From Opitutia bacterium (lineage in GTDB: Bacteria > Verrucomicrobiota > Verrucomicrobiia > Opitutales > Opitutaceae), in NCBI GenBank assembly GCA_016190985.1, contig JACPPI010000021.1, positions 1 through 61,384 of the forward strand: a stretch of DNA of 61,384 nt. Direction: 5' to 3'. The position numbers were made by a program, and so were the translations under genes. This document shows positions 40,977 to 49,751 of this stretch, piece after piece. The notes beneath the pieces are model-generated. The model did no database searches and was not told where the DNA came from. It worked only from the letters and a program-made list of their open reading frames with translations. Position 1 is the first letter of the stretch. Every line of letters starts with the position of its first letter.

Positions 40977-42020
40977 TCAAATGGCTTTGTTGAGCGATTG
41001 CGCCACCTGCGGCCACAGCGCCGCGCTGCGCCCGGCGAGGATCGCCCGGCTGCGCGCCGCCTCGGCCTCGCGCAGGGCGAGGTTTTCGCGGGCGATCTCC
41101 GCCAGGTCGTCGAGGTTGTAGAGGAACACGTTGGGCAGCTTGGCGGCGGCGGGGTCGATGTCGCGGGGCAGCGCGAGGTCGATGAGGAAAAGCGGGCGGG
41201 CCGGCCGCCGCGCCAGGGCGGCCGTCACCAGCTCCTTGCCCAGCACAAAACCCGGGGCGGCGGTGGAGCTGGTGACGATGTCCGCGGCGGCCACCAGCTC
41301 GGGCAGCTCCGCCAGGCTCGCGGCCCAGCCGCCGGCGAAGGCGGCGGCCTCCTCGGCCTTGGCGAGGGTGCGGCTGGCGACCGTGATCGCCGTGGCGCCG
41401 CGGCTCTGGAAGGCCTGCACGGTCTTCAGGCCGATGTCGCCGGCGCCGACGACGAGCACGCGCGTCGTGGCCAGCTCGCCGAAGATGCGGCCGGCCAGGT
41501 CGACCGCCACGCTGGCGACGCTGACCTGGCCCGCCCCGATGGCGGTGTGGGTGCGGATGTGTTTCGCCGCCTGGAAGGTTTTTTGGAAAACGCGGTTGAG
41601 CACCGGGCCCGTCCAATGGCGGGCGAGCGCGGCATCGTAGGCGTCCTTCACCTGCCCGAGGATCTCCGTCTCGCCGACGAGCTGCGAGTCGAGGCCCGAG
41701 GCCACGGAAAAAAGGTGCTCGACGACCTGGTGGCCGAGACGGGTTTTCAGCACGCCGTCCAATTCCGTGGCGGAGCAGCCGGTGACGTGCGCCAGCGTGG
41801 CGGTGATGGGCGTGAACGCGTCGGCGTGGCCGACCCCGTAGATTTCGACGCGGTTGCAGGTGTTCAGCAGCGTGAACTCCCGGACGCCGGGCTGGGCCCG
41901 CAGCAGCTCGGCCAGCGCGGCGGCCTTGGCGTCGTCGAGGGCGAGCTTCTCGCGCACGGCGAGCGGCGCGGTGTGGTGGCTGACGCCGAGGAGGAAGAGG
42001 ACGGGCGGGGACGGCTCCAT
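40977..42020 (-). CDS. hemA: Glutamyl-tRNA reductase
   Basis: HemA reduces glutamyl-tRNA to glutamate semialdehyde, first step of tetrapyrrole synthesis by the C5 route. Seen: GVSHHTAPLAVREKLAL, the catalytic Cys in LLNTCNRVEIYG, SVASGLDSQLVGETEILGQVK, the NADPH fold VLVVGAGDIGLKT and IDLALPRDIDPAAA. At 347 residues it is shorter than the usual 410-430, because the C-terminal dimerisation helices are cut back. It overlaps nothing and is 3 nt from the CcsA-like gene, with which it likely forms an operon. Confidence 0.94.
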   Translation of the reverse strand: MEPSPPVLFLLGVSHHTAPLAVREKLALDDAKAAALAELLRAQPGVREFTLLNTCNRVEIYGVGHADAFTPITATLAHVTGCSATELDGVLKTRLGHQVVEHLFSVASGLDSQLVGETEILGQVKDAYDAALARHWTGPVLNRVFQKTFQAAKHIRTHTAIGAGQVSVASVAVDLAGRIFGELATTRVLVVGAGDIGLKTVQAFQSRGATAITVASRTLAKAEEAAAFAGGWAASLAELPELVAAADIVTSSTAAPGFVLGKELVTAALARRPARPLFLIDLALPRDIDPAAAKLPNVFLYNLDDLAEIARENLALREAEAARSRAILAGRSAALWPQVAQSLNKAI

Positions 42021-42023
42021 CGG

Positions 42024-42869
42024 TCAGCGTTCCGGCGTGAGGGTGACCTGGGCCGGCCGGTGCGAGCTCACCGGCCCGAGCGAGAGCAGGGCGAGGGCGA
42101 ACATCACGAGGCAGACCCAGGCGAAGCGCGTCGACACGAGCCGGGTCCGCCAGCGCAGCAGCCACACCGCCAGGTAGGCGGCCCACACGGCGACCGTCAC
42201 GACGAGCTTGGGCAGGTCCACCGAGGCGGTGTCCCGCACCCACCACGCCGCGCCGACCCCGAGCGAGACGCTCAGCAGCAGCACGCCCAGTGCGAGCAGG
42301 CGGAAGTTGATCTGGTCGAGCTGGACCACCGACGGCAGGAACCAGAACAGGCCGTTGAGCCGCTTGTGCTTCAGGCTCCAGTTCTGCAACAGGTGCATGA
42401 CCGCGGTCAGCGCCAGCAGGCCGAACACGCCGTAGCTGAAGACCGCGAGCGCGGCGTGCAGCTCGATCCAGGGGTTGTTGCCGAAGATTTTCTGTCCGCG
42501 CGCGGCGTCCCACGGCGGGACGAGCAGCGAGAGGAGCGCCAGCGAGGCCGCGTAGCCGGCGGTGAACAGGCCGAGCAGGCTGCCGCGGAAGATGGGGCCG
42601 ACGAAGAAATACAGCACCATCGCCGACCACGCCACAAACTGGACGATCTCGAAGGTGTTGCCGAGCGGGCAGCCGCCGGTGGCGAGGCCGCGCACGTAAA
42701 GCCCCGCCATCTGGCAGATCCAGCCCGCCAGGAGAAAGATGTTGAGCAACGGGCGGGCTCCGGTCGCGGGTTGCGCCCGCGTCAGCCCGACGAGGCCCGT
42801 CACGAAGCCGGCGAGGTAAAGCAGGGCGCCGAGCCACAGCAGGGCGCGGTCGGTGGGCAGCGAGGACAT
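42024..42869 (-). CDS. CcsA/HemX-like cytochrome assembly membrane protein
   Basis: The 281-residue protein (ATG 42869) has about eight membrane helices and the cytochrome-C-assembly-family pattern GGCPLGNTFEIVQFVAWSAMVLYFFVGP, WIELHAALAVFSYGVFGLLALTAVMHLLQNW and LDQINFRLLALGVLLLSVSLGVGAAWW. In many bacteria such a gene precedes hemA and is called hemX or ccsA-like; it may influence HemA levels or handle heme. The position here, immediately before hemA on the same strand, matches. Biochemical function is unproven in most cases. Confidence 0.83.
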   Translation of the reverse strand: MSSLPTDRALLWLGALLYLAGFVTGLVGLTRAQPATGARPLLNIFLLAGWICQMAGLYVRGLATGGCPLGNTFEIVQFVAWSAMVLYFFVGPIFRGSLLGLFTAGYAASLALLSLLVPPWDAARGQKIFGNNPWIELHAALAVFSYGVFGLLALTAVMHLLQNWSLKHKRLNGLFWFLPSVVQLDQINFRLLALGVLLLSVSLGVGAAWWVRDTASVDLPKLVVTVAVWAAYLAVWLLRWRTRLVSTRFAWVCLVMFALALLSLGPVSSHRPAQVTLTPER

Positions 42870-42919
42870 GGCGGCAACTTGGAGTCCGGGGCAGGGCACG
42901 GCAAGCCCGGCGGTGAGGG

Positions 42920-42958
42920 AATAAGGGCAGGGCGAATCCTCCGGATGAGCCGCTTATT
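42920..42958. repeat. Partial GGCGAATCCTCCGGATGAGCC repeat
   Basis: AATAAG...CTTATT encloses GGGCGAATCCTCCGGATGAG, a core shared with repeats at 46398, 53367 and 58293. Located between the CcsA-like and GNAT genes. Confidence 0.6.
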
Positions 42959-43019
42959 GGCCATGCCGCTACAGATGATTCCATCTTGGCGAAAGACGCC
43001 GGGCCCGCATGCTGGCCGC

Positions 43020-43613
43020 ATGACCTTTGATCCCAAGCCAATCGTGCTGGAAGGCCGCCAGGTGCGGCTGGAACCGCTCGAGCGCCGCCACCTGCCCGCG
43101 CTGGTCGCCGCCGCGCAGGACCCGGAGATTTTCCAGTTTTTCCTCACCCCGCCGCTTGGCGTCGAGGCCGAGATGGGCAAATGGCTCGAGGAGCGGCTGA
43201 CCAACACGGCGGCCGGCGCCGAGGTGGGCTGGGCCACCGTGCGGATCAGCGACGGCCGCGTGGTCGGGGCGACGACCTTCCTCGACATCCGGCGGGCCAA
43301 CCGCGGCCTCGAGATCGGCAACACCTGGCTGGCCAAGGAAGCCTGGCGCACGCCCGTCAACACCGAGGCCAAGCTGCTGCAGCTCACCCACGCCTTTGAA
43401 AGGCTCGGGGCCGTGCGCGTGCAGTTGAAGACCGACGCGCGCAACGCCCGCTCGCGCGCGGCCATCGCGCGGCTCGGCGCCGGCTTCGAGGGCGTCCTGC
43501 GCCGCTACCAGGCGCGCTACGACGGCTACGTGCGCGACACCGCCATCTTCAGCCTCACCGCCGAGGAGTGGCCGGCGGCGAAGGCCGCGTTGCAGGCGAA
43601 GCTCGCGCGCTGA
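43020..43613 (+). CDS. GNAT-family N-acetyltransferase (RimJ/RimL-like)
   Basis: The 197-residue protein opens VLEGRQVRLEPLERRHLPAL, typical of RimJ/RimL-type acetyltransferases, with VGATTFLDIRRANRGLEIGNTWL, then TEAKLLQLTHAFERLGAVRVQLKTDARNARSRAAIARLGAGFEGVLRRY, where the R-S-R-A-I-x-x-L-G-x-x-x-E-G line is the family signature for acetyl-CoA binding. Substrate could be a ribosomal protein, amino sugar or small amine. ATG 43020 is the first start in the coding part; the much longer open frame upstream is antisense to hemA and ccsA and unsupported. Confidence 0.85.
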   Translation: MTFDPKPIVLEGRQVRLEPLERRHLPALVAAAQDPEIFQFFLTPPLGVEAEMGKWLEERLTNTAAGAEVGWATVRISDGRVVGATTFLDIRRANRGLEIGNTWLAKEAWRTPVNTEAKLLQLTHAFERLGAVRVQLKTDARNARSRAAIARLGAGFEGVLRRYQARYDGYVRDTAIFSLTAEEWPAAKAALQAKLAR

Positions 43614-43700
43614 ACCGGCCAACCGGCGGCGCGCCCGCGCGGAACGGGCTTGCGACCCTTCGCCCGGTTGTGTGGGCTGGGGGCAACCCAGCAACCCACT

Positions 43701-45566
43701 ATGCTTATGACCAACCTGCGCAACCGCCTCCTCGGCGCGCTGCTTGTGGCCGGATTCATCGCCGCCACGGCCGCCGCCCAACAGCCCGCCCCGCGTAGCT
43801 ATTCCAGCTACTTCTTCTTCGGTGACAGCCTCACCGACAACGGCAACCTGTTCGCGGCCACCGGGAGCCCGCCGCCGCCGTATTTCCAGGGCCGCGTCTC
43901 CAACGGCCCGACCTACGCCGAATACCTGCGGCCCGGCCTCGCGCCGGCCCTCACCGCGGCCGCGACCGTGAAGACCAACCTCAACTTCGCCTTCGCCGGC
44001 GCGACCGCCACCCCCGGCGTCACCTCGCCGCCCAACATCGGCCTGCAGATCGGGCTCTATCAGGCGCGCGCCATCACCGCCGGCGCCAACGACATGTTTG
44101 TCGTCCTCGCCGGCGCCAACGACCTGCTGAACGCCACGGCCAATCCCGCCACCCAGAACGGCCCCGCGCTCACCGTCACCGGGCAGACGGCCGCGCAGGC
44201 CGTCGGCGGCCATGTGCAGACCCTGCTCGGCCTCGGCGCGAAAAACCTGTTCGTCCTCAACGTGCCCAACATCGCCAACACCCCGCGCTTCATCACCGGC
44301 AGCGGCGCGCCGGCCCGCAGCATCATCGAGGTGGGCGCGCTGGCCTTCAACACCGAGCTCCGCAGCCGCCTCGGCGGCCTGAACATCGGCTCCGGGGTCA
44401 ACGTCACGCTCTTCGACCTCGCCTCGGTCTTCGACCTCATCCGCCGCAACGCCGCCACCTTCGGCTTCACCGTCACCACCCAGGAATACCTCGGCGTCCT
44501 CCAGTCCGGCGCCAACCCGGGCGACATCAACGGCTACATGTTCTTCGACGGCATCCACCCGACCACCAAGACCCACCAGCTCCTCTCGCTGGCGCTGACC
44601 GAGGCCATGAATCCCGAGTTCGCCCTCGGGCACGCCGCCGTGCAGGGCAGCGCCGTGCTCGTCGCCGCCGGGATGAACGCCGACAGCATCGACACGCGCC
44701 TCGCCCAGCTCCGCGGACTCGCCACGCGCCACCGGGCCGAGGGGTTTGCCAGTTTCGACTACCAGGACGGATCGCGCGACGTCAGCGGTTACCGCAACGG
44801 TTTCGGATTTTCCTCCTCGCGGGCCACCGCCGGGGTCGACTGGTCCGCGGGCGATCATCTGACCGTGGGCCTCGCCCTCAGCCAGGGCCGCACCAAGGCG
44901 ACCCACCGGGCGGCGGCGGGCGGCTTCAAGCTCCAGGGGGAGACGGGCACCGTGTTCGCGGCGTTGAACGGCATGGGCGTGTTTTCCTTCGAGGGCATGG
45001 CCTTCTACGGCACCTACAATGTGCGCGACATCCGCCGCACCACATCCCTCGGGTTCCAGGCGACCGGCCAGAACGACAGCGGCGTCTGGGGCGGGTCCCT
45101 CCGCATGCTGGGGAACATGAAGTGGCCGGGCTTCAGGCTCCAGCCTTTCCTCGGGCTGCGTTACCTGGATGCCCGGGTCGGTTCCTACAACGAGACCGGC
45201 GTGGCCGGCCTCAACATGCTTTACCGCGAGCAGGACGCCAAATCCTCCGCCTGGCAGGCCGGCGCCTTCGCGGACTGGGAATTCCGCCTGGCCGAGCGCC
45301 CCCTCCGGCTCAGCCTCTCCGGCCTGTTCCAGGGCGAACTGCACGGCGGGGACCGCCAGCTCGCCGGCCGCCTCTACGACACCTTCGTGTCCAACGACGC
45401 CACGGCCACCGTCGCCGACGGCGACGGCGACTCCTTCAAGCTCGGCGCGCGCCTCGGCGGGGCGCTGGGCAGGCACTGGGGCTGGTCGCTGGCTTACTCC
45501 GCCGAATTCCGGGACGATGGCGACACCGGCAGCCGCTTCGGCTTCTCGATCCACTCGGGCTTCTGA
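43701..45566 (+). CDS. GDSL-lipase autotransporter
   Basis: The 621-residue protein has a signal peptide (LLGALLVAGFIAATAAA), then a GDSL esterase domain (about 35-325) with block I FFFGDSLTDNGNLF, block III VLAGANDLL and the catalytic Asp-His in FFDGIHPTTKT, and then a C-terminal autotransporter beta-barrel (about 350-621) with alternating hydrophobic strands and a terminal Phe. This plan matches EstA/GDSL-type outer-membrane esterases. It would be anchored in the outer membrane with the esterase facing out. Starts at 43701 and 43707 are both possible. Confidence 0.9.
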   Translation: MLMTNLRNRLLGALLVAGFIAATAAAQQPAPRSYSSYFFFGDSLTDNGNLFAATGSPPPPYFQGRVSNGPTYAEYLRPGLAPALTAAATVKTNLNFAFAGATATPGVTSPPNIGLQIGLYQARAITAGANDMFVVLAGANDLLNATANPATQNGPALTVTGQTAAQAVGGHVQTLLGLGAKNLFVLNVPNIANTPRFITGSGAPARSIIEVGALAFNTELRSRLGGLNIGSGVNVTLFDLASVFDLIRRNAATFGFTVTTQEYLGVLQSGANPGDINGYMFFDGIHPTTKTHQLLSLALTEAMNPEFALGHAAVQGSAVLVAAGMNADSIDTRLAQLRGLATRHRAEGFASFDYQDGSRDVSGYRNGFGFSSSRATAGVDWSAGDHLTVGLALSQGRTKATHRAAAGGFKLQGETGTVFAALNGMGVFSFEGMAFYGTYNVRDIRRTTSLGFQATGQNDSGVWGGSLRMLGNMKWPGFRLQPFLGLRYLDARVGSYNETGVAGLNMLYREQDAKSSAWQAGAFADWEFRLAERPLRLSLSGLFQGELHGGDRQLAGRLYDTFVSNDATATVADGDGDSFKLGARLGGALGRHWGWSLAYSAEFRDDGDTGSRFGFSIHSGF

Positions 45567-45591
45567 CCGACCGGCGGTTTATTATTCCGCC

Positions 45592-45616
45592 AAGGCCGCG
45601 CCAACCGCGCGGCCTT
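45592..45616. terminator. Hairpin between convergent genes
   Basis: AAGGCCGCG, a short loop and CGCGGCCTT followed by GTTATTT, between the GDSL gene and the convergent methyltransferase gene. A likely terminator for the GDSL gene. Confidence 0.7.
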
Positions 45617-45617
45617 G

Positions 45618-46391
45618 TTATTTGCGCGCGACCCAGAAGCGGCAGTTGTCGGAGAAATTGCGCACTTTCGGCGTCTCGCTCGCCAGCTCGTTGCGCGTGG
45701 AGTCGTAGACGTGGCTCCAGCCGGTCGCGGCCATGTCTTCAAGCACCTCCTGGCGGTCGGGCAGGTGCATGAAGGTGTTGCCGTTGTGGTCGGTGAAGTA
45801 GCGGTCGCCAAACTCCACCAGCCGCGGGTTCTGCTCGCCCTTGGCCCAGCGCTCGGCCTCCGCAGCCCATTCCTTCAGGTCGGCGGGATCGCCGCGGTCG
45901 TGCGTGGTGAAGATGAGGGGCGCGCCGGGCCGGGCGAGCCGGTGCAATCCCCGCAACGCCGCGCGGCGCTGCTCCCGCCCCGGAATCTGCATCAGGCCGT
46001 TGAAGAGGAAGAGCACGCCGTCAAACGGTTGGTAGTCTATTAGACTACCAAGGGCCAGCTGGGTCGCGTCGGCCTGGAGAAAAGTTATGCCATCGCCGAT
46101 GCCCTGCTCCCGGGCGAGGTTCGCCGCCTGGTCGAGCAGCTCGGACGAGAAATCGAAGCCGACCACGCGCCGGTAGCCCTGGTGCCAGAGCCCGACGGCC
46201 ACCCGGCCGGCGCCGCACCCGGCCTCGAGCAGGCGCGCATTCTTATCCGGCAGGTATTGCCCGATCAGGCGCAGCTCGGACTTCCACAGGCCGATGAAAT
46301 GCGCGGCCCGCGTGTAGTGGAGCACGGTGTTGATGCTGTTGTAGTCAGCGCGCACCGTGTCGCCGGTGATCTTGGGTGGTTGGTCGGGCAT
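45618..46391 (-). CDS. Class I SAM-dependent methyltransferase
   Basis: The 257-residue protein (ATG 46391) carries motif I RLLEAGCGAGRVAVGLWHQGY, then VVGFDFSSELLDQA, FLQADATQL, FDGVLFLFNGLMQIPG and a beta-strand end. Substrate is unknown. Between ADATQL and the motif IV strand it has ALGSLIDYQPFD, encoded by a perfect palindrome (46029-46051), an unusual insertion place. Its start abuts a repeat (46398). The frame is open upstream through that repeat but not supported. Confidence 0.82.
   Translation of the reverse strand: MPDQPPKITGDTVRADYNSINTVLHYTRAAHFIGLWKSELRLIGQYLPDKNARLLEAGCGAGRVAVGLWHQGYRRVVGFDFSSELLDQAANLAREQGIGDGITFLQADATQLALGSLIDYQPFDGVLFLFNGLMQIPGREQRRAALRGLHRLARPGAPLIFTTHDRGDPADLKEWAAEAERWAKGEQNPRLVEFGDRYFTDHNGNTFMHLPDRQEVLEDMAATGWSHVYDSTRNELASETPKVRNFSDNCRFWVARK
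46029..46051. repeat. Perfect 23-nt palindrome inside the methyltransferase gene
   Basis: TTGGTAGTCTA, a single central T and TAGACTACCAA: 11-bp arms without mismatch. It encodes part of LGSLIDYQ. A related 23-mer (17 of 23 identical) forms the centre of the intergenic hairpin at 27484-27506. Confidence 0.75.
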
Positions 46392-46397
46392 ACAATG

Positions 46398-46487
46398 GGT
46401 AGGGCGAGTCGTCTCGACGAGCCGAAGGGACGGCTCATCCGGCTTGTCGGCCATAGCCTTGGCGACGGCCGGAGGATTCGCCCTACC
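46398..46487. repeat. GGTAGGGCGA...CGCCCTACC palindrome, copy 1
   Basis: GGTAGGGCGAGTCGTCTCGA with GACGGCTCATCCGG on the left and GGCCGGAGGATTCGCCCTAC with C at the right. It lies 6 nt upstream of the methyltransferase start and overlaps the last codon of the rsmB-like gene. Relatives are at 42920, 53367 and 58293. Confidence 0.8.
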
Positions 46488-47661
46488 GCCTTTTCCATTG
46501 CGCGATGAACATGCCATTGGCGTCGAGCTCGTGCGGCCAGAGGGTCTGCGTGGAGAGCGGCGCGAGTTCCGGGTGCGCGGCGGTGAAGGCGGCGGCGACC
46601 GCCGTGGTCTCCGCGCGGGTCAGCGTGCAGACGGCGTAGACGAGCCGGCCGCCGGGCTTGAGCGAGCCGGCGACATGGTCGAGCAACTGCGTCTGCACGG
46701 CGGCCAATTCGCGGACATCCTTCGGCGCCGTGGTCCAGCGGGCGTGCGGGTTGCGCTGCCAGGTGCCGACGCCCGAGCAGGGGGCGTCCACGAGGATGCC
46801 GTCGAACTTGGTCTTCGTCGGCAGCTTGGCGCCGCCCTCCCACTGCGCCGCGCGGAAGTTGAAGACCTGGGCGCGGGCGGCGCGCGCCTTGAGCTTGCCG
46901 AGCCGGCGGAGCGAACGGTCGCTGGCCCAGAGCAGGCCCTTGTTCCGCATCAGGTCGGAGAGGTGCATGGTCTTGCCGCCTTCGCCGGCGCAGGCGTCCC
47001 ACCACGTCTCGCCGGGCCGGGGCGCGGCGGCGAGGCCGACCAGTTGCGAGGCGAGGTCCTGGATCTCGAATTCGCCGGTCTGGAACTCCGGCGTGCGGTA
47101 AAGATCGATGAGGCCCGAGTAGCTGAGAGCTGAGAGTTGAGAGCTGAGAGCCGGAAATTGCGACAAGGAAGCTGGGCGGCAGTGGCTGAGTTTGGCGGCC
47201 AGACTGGTAGCTTGGCCTTGCTTGGCGCGGATCCACAGCGCGGGTTCGCGTTGCAGCTGCGCGAGCCACCCATCCTTCGCTGAAGCTACGGAGGGCAGGT
47301 GCACGGTGCTACCACCGGGGAAATCCATTTCATCCCACAGCCAGTCGGGCACGGCCTTGGCGGCGAGGGCCTCGGGCTTGAAGGCGGCGGGGTTGGTGTC
47401 GAAGCGTTTTTGCAGCTCCAGCGCGGCGGCAAGCTGCTTTTGGGCGGAGTCGGATTCGTCGAGCCAGCGCCACCAGCGATAGTAGGTGAACACGGCCCGG
47501 CTGATGCCGCGGCGCTCGGCGGGCGCGGTGAAGTGACGGTTCTGCGTCAGCGACTCGCGCAACGCCTGGTCGGCCGGCGTGCCGCCCTGCACCAGCTTCA
47601 GGATGCGCGCCGCATGGTTGAGGATGGCGGAAGAGGGCACTGGCGCAGCAGAGCCGGTCAC
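46483..47661 (-). CDS. RsmB/NSUN-type RNA cytosine-5 methyltransferase
   Basis: From GTG 47661 the protein has 392 residues: an N-terminal helical domain (NHAARILKLVQGGTPADQAL), then the Rossmann methyltransferase domain with WWDACAGEGGKTMHLSDLM (SAM site), the catalytic Cys in VDAPCSGVGTWQRNPHARW and the second Cys in LVYAVCTLTRAE. These two cysteines define m5C RNA methyltransferases. It may modify 16S rRNA like RsmB, but the subtype is uncertain. GTG overlaps the peptidase stop (GTGA), so the two are coupled. An in-frame heptamer array encodes LSSQLSALS near residue 175. Confidence 0.85.
   Translation of the reverse strand: MTGSAAPVPSSAILNHAARILKLVQGGTPADQALRESLTQNRHFTAPAERRGISRAVFTYYRWWRWLDESDSAQKQLAAALELQKRFDTNPAAFKPEALAAKAVPDWLWDEMDFPGGSTVHLPSVASAKDGWLAQLQREPALWIRAKQGQATSLAAKLSHCRPASLSQFPALSSQLSALSYSGLIDLYRTPEFQTGEFEIQDLASQLVGLAAAPRPGETWWDACAGEGGKTMHLSDLMRNKGLLWASDRSLRRLGKLKARAARAQVFNFRAAQWEGGAKLPTKTKFDGILVDAPCSGVGTWQRNPHARWTTAPKDVRELAAVQTQLLDHVAGSLKPGGRLVYAVCTLTRAETTAVAAAFTAAHPELAPLSTQTLWPHELDANGMFIAQWKRR
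47123..47150 (-). repeat. Four 7-nt units inside the rsmB-like gene
   Basis: Coding strand CTCTCAG, CTCTCAA, CTCTCAG, CTCTCAG: four perfect-phase heptamers, 28 nt, G-poor, translated as part of ALSSQLSALS. Same unit count as the arrays before groES, groEL and ctaE. Confidence 0.75.
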
Positions 47662-49613
47662 AGGTGCTTCTTCAAGAACGCTTCGACGCGGGTGAAATAA
47701 TCGACCCGGTGCTTCAGCTCTGCAAGGCCGTGGGATTCGCCGGGGATGAACATCGCCTCGTGCGGCACGCCGGCTTTTTTCAGCGCCTTCACCAGGCGGT
47801 GTGATTGCTCGGTGTCGGCGTTGTTGTCCTCGGTGCCATGGGCGATAAAGAGCGGAACCTTGATCTTGTCCACGGAGTGCAGGGGCGACATCGCCTCGAA
47901 TTTCTCGCGGTTCTTCTCGGGGTCGCCGAGTTCGCGGCGGAACCAATCGCGGCGGAAAACGTTATCGTTGTCGCGGTCGTCCTTCATCATGGTTTTCACG
48001 TCGAAGACGCCGGCGTAGGAGACGGCGCATTGGTAGAGGCCCGGCTCGAAGGCGGCGCCGGCGACGGCGAGGTAGCCGCCGAAGCTGGCGCCGACGATGG
48101 CGAGGTGCGCGGGGTCGGCGATCTTGGCGGCGACGAGGGCGCGGACGCCGTCGGTGACGTCGTCGTGCATCCGACGGAACTCCATGCGCGGGCGGTGGCT
48201 GATCTCGTCGTTATAGCCGGTGGAGCCGCGGTAATTCGGGCGGAAAACGATGTAGCCGCGGCTGGCGTAGAACTGGCTCTCGGGATCGTAGCCCCAGACG
48301 TCGCGGTGCCAGGGACCGCCGTGCGGGAGCACGATCACGGGACCGGGCTTCGATTCGTCGTGGCCGAGCGGGAGAGTGACATAGCCGTCAAGCTTGAGCC
48401 CGTCGCGGGCCTTGTAGGTCATCAGGCGCACGGGCGCCATGAGACGCTCGGGCAGCCACGGCGCCACCGCAGTCAGTTCCTTGAGCTGCAATTTATCGCG
48501 GTCAAAAAGATAGAGCGAACCGGGGTGACGGTCGGAAGAGCTGCGGATGATCAGGCGCTTGCCGTCGCGACTGCGGCTGGCGATGAGATTGAGGTGATTT
48601 GGCGGCAGGGCGGCGTCGATGCGGCGTTGCAGGGCCGCCTCCTCGTCGCGCAGCCAAACCTGCTCGGGCGCCTGCCGGGCGTAGACCAGGCCGATGATTT
48701 CCTTCTCGGCGGCGGAGTAATGGACGGTGCCTTCGCCGAAGTCGTATTTCTCGTCGCTGTAGAGCACGGGACCGTGCGAGCCGTCGGTGGTGTTGAAGCG
48801 CATGAGGTCGCGCGCGCCGGTGGCGTTGCGGTGGGCGACGAAGAGGATGTTGGGGTCGGTGTCGACGGCGAGCGGCTCGTCGAGGGCCAGGTCGATGGCG
48901 ACGGGAGCCCACTTGTCGTCGTCGCGGCGGAGGAGAGAAATTCGTCCCTTGGAATGGGCGGCGGCGTAGCGGATCTCGCCTTGCCGGTCGCGCAGCCACC
49001 GCCGCACGCCCGCGTAGCCACGGGGAATCGGGATGCTGTGGCGGACGTTCATGACATCGCCGGGATTGCGCTGGTTGCGGCGCAGGTCGATCTCCTGAAC
49101 GCCGTTGTCGCGGCCGTCGTAGCGCGCGTCGCGCTGCACCCAGATGAGGAGGCTGTCGGGGCGCTGGCGCGGCACGCCCAGCACTTGCACGACGTCGCGG
49201 GAGTTGAGCGTCGTGACGCGGTAGGGGTCGTTGCGGTTGGCGGCGTAGAGGCCCCAGGCGTAGTGGTTGTCCTTCACGATCGAGAATACCAGCCGCTCGT
49301 CGTCGGCCCAGGTGAAGGCCCCGATGTTCGGGTCGGTGCTGCCGCGCACGCCCTTCACTTGCATGTCGGCAAGACTGAAAATAGCGAGCGAGTTGGCATC
49401 GTTTTTCAGGTCATGGGCGAGCAGCGCCAGATGGGTGCCCGCCGGGTTGAGCTGCGGCGAACGGACGGAGCGGGGCCGGAAGAAACTCTCGACCGGTATT
49501 TCGCCGGGGTGCGTCGGTGCCGGAGGCGCAGCGGAGTCAGCGGGCGCGCACAGCCCGAGGAGCGGTGCGAAAAGGAGCACGCTCGCGAGGCGCGCGGAGA
49601 TTATTGGAGGCAT
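47658..49613 (-). CDS. Secreted S9-family prolyl oligopeptidase-like peptidase
   Basis: The 651-residue protein (ATG 49613) has a signal peptide (LASVLLFAPLLGLCAPADSA), a beta-propeller N-terminal part (about 30-380) and a C-terminal alpha/beta hydrolase domain. Catalytic residues: Ser in AIVGASFGGYLAVAGA, Asp in LFIAHGTEDNNADTEQS and His in FIPGESHGLAE. HGGPWHRDVWGYDPESQFYASRGY and NYRGSTGYN are family lines. It should cleave oligopeptides in the periplasm. The last codon overlaps the start of the rsmB-like gene. Confidence 0.9.
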   Translation of the reverse strand: MPPIISARLASVLLFAPLLGLCAPADSAAPPAPTHPGEIPVESFFRPRSVRSPQLNPAGTHLALLAHDLKNDANSLAIFSLADMQVKGVRGSTDPNIGAFTWADDERLVFSIVKDNHYAWGLYAANRNDPYRVTTLNSRDVVQVLGVPRQRPDSLLIWVQRDARYDGRDNGVQEIDLRRNQRNPGDVMNVRHSIPIPRGYAGVRRWLRDRQGEIRYAAAHSKGRISLLRRDDDKWAPVAIDLALDEPLAVDTDPNILFVAHRNATGARDLMRFNTTDGSHGPVLYSDEKYDFGEGTVHYSAAEKEIIGLVYARQAPEQVWLRDEEAALQRRIDAALPPNHLNLIASRSRDGKRLIIRSSSDRHPGSLYLFDRDKLQLKELTAVAPWLPERLMAPVRLMTYKARDGLKLDGYVTLPLGHDESKPGPVIVLPHGGPWHRDVWGYDPESQFYASRGYIVFRPNYRGSTGYNDEISHRPRMEFRRMHDDVTDGVRALVAAKIADPAHLAIVGASFGGYLAVAGAAFEPGLYQCAVSYAGVFDVKTMMKDDRDNDNVFRRDWFRRELGDPEKNREKFEAMSPLHSVDKIKVPLFIAHGTEDNNADTEQSHRLVKALKKAGVPHEAMFIPGESHGLAELKHRVDYFTRVEAFLKKHL

Positions 49614-49751
49614 GGTTCTCGTTCCTAGGCCCGTGGGGAGAGAAAAACAGGGCGCCCACCGGCAGTCAACTGGGCCGTGGCCCGCAGAGAGAAGAGGCTT
49701 GATCGCCGCCGGGACGGCGGCGACCACCTTCGCCAGAGCGGTGGAAAGTCG

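Noticed and set aside
40227-43019. Upstream part of the open frame that ends in the GNAT gene
   Set aside because: It runs over the end of the hybrid kinase and antisense to hemA and the CcsA-like gene; only the part from ATG 43020 has family motifs.
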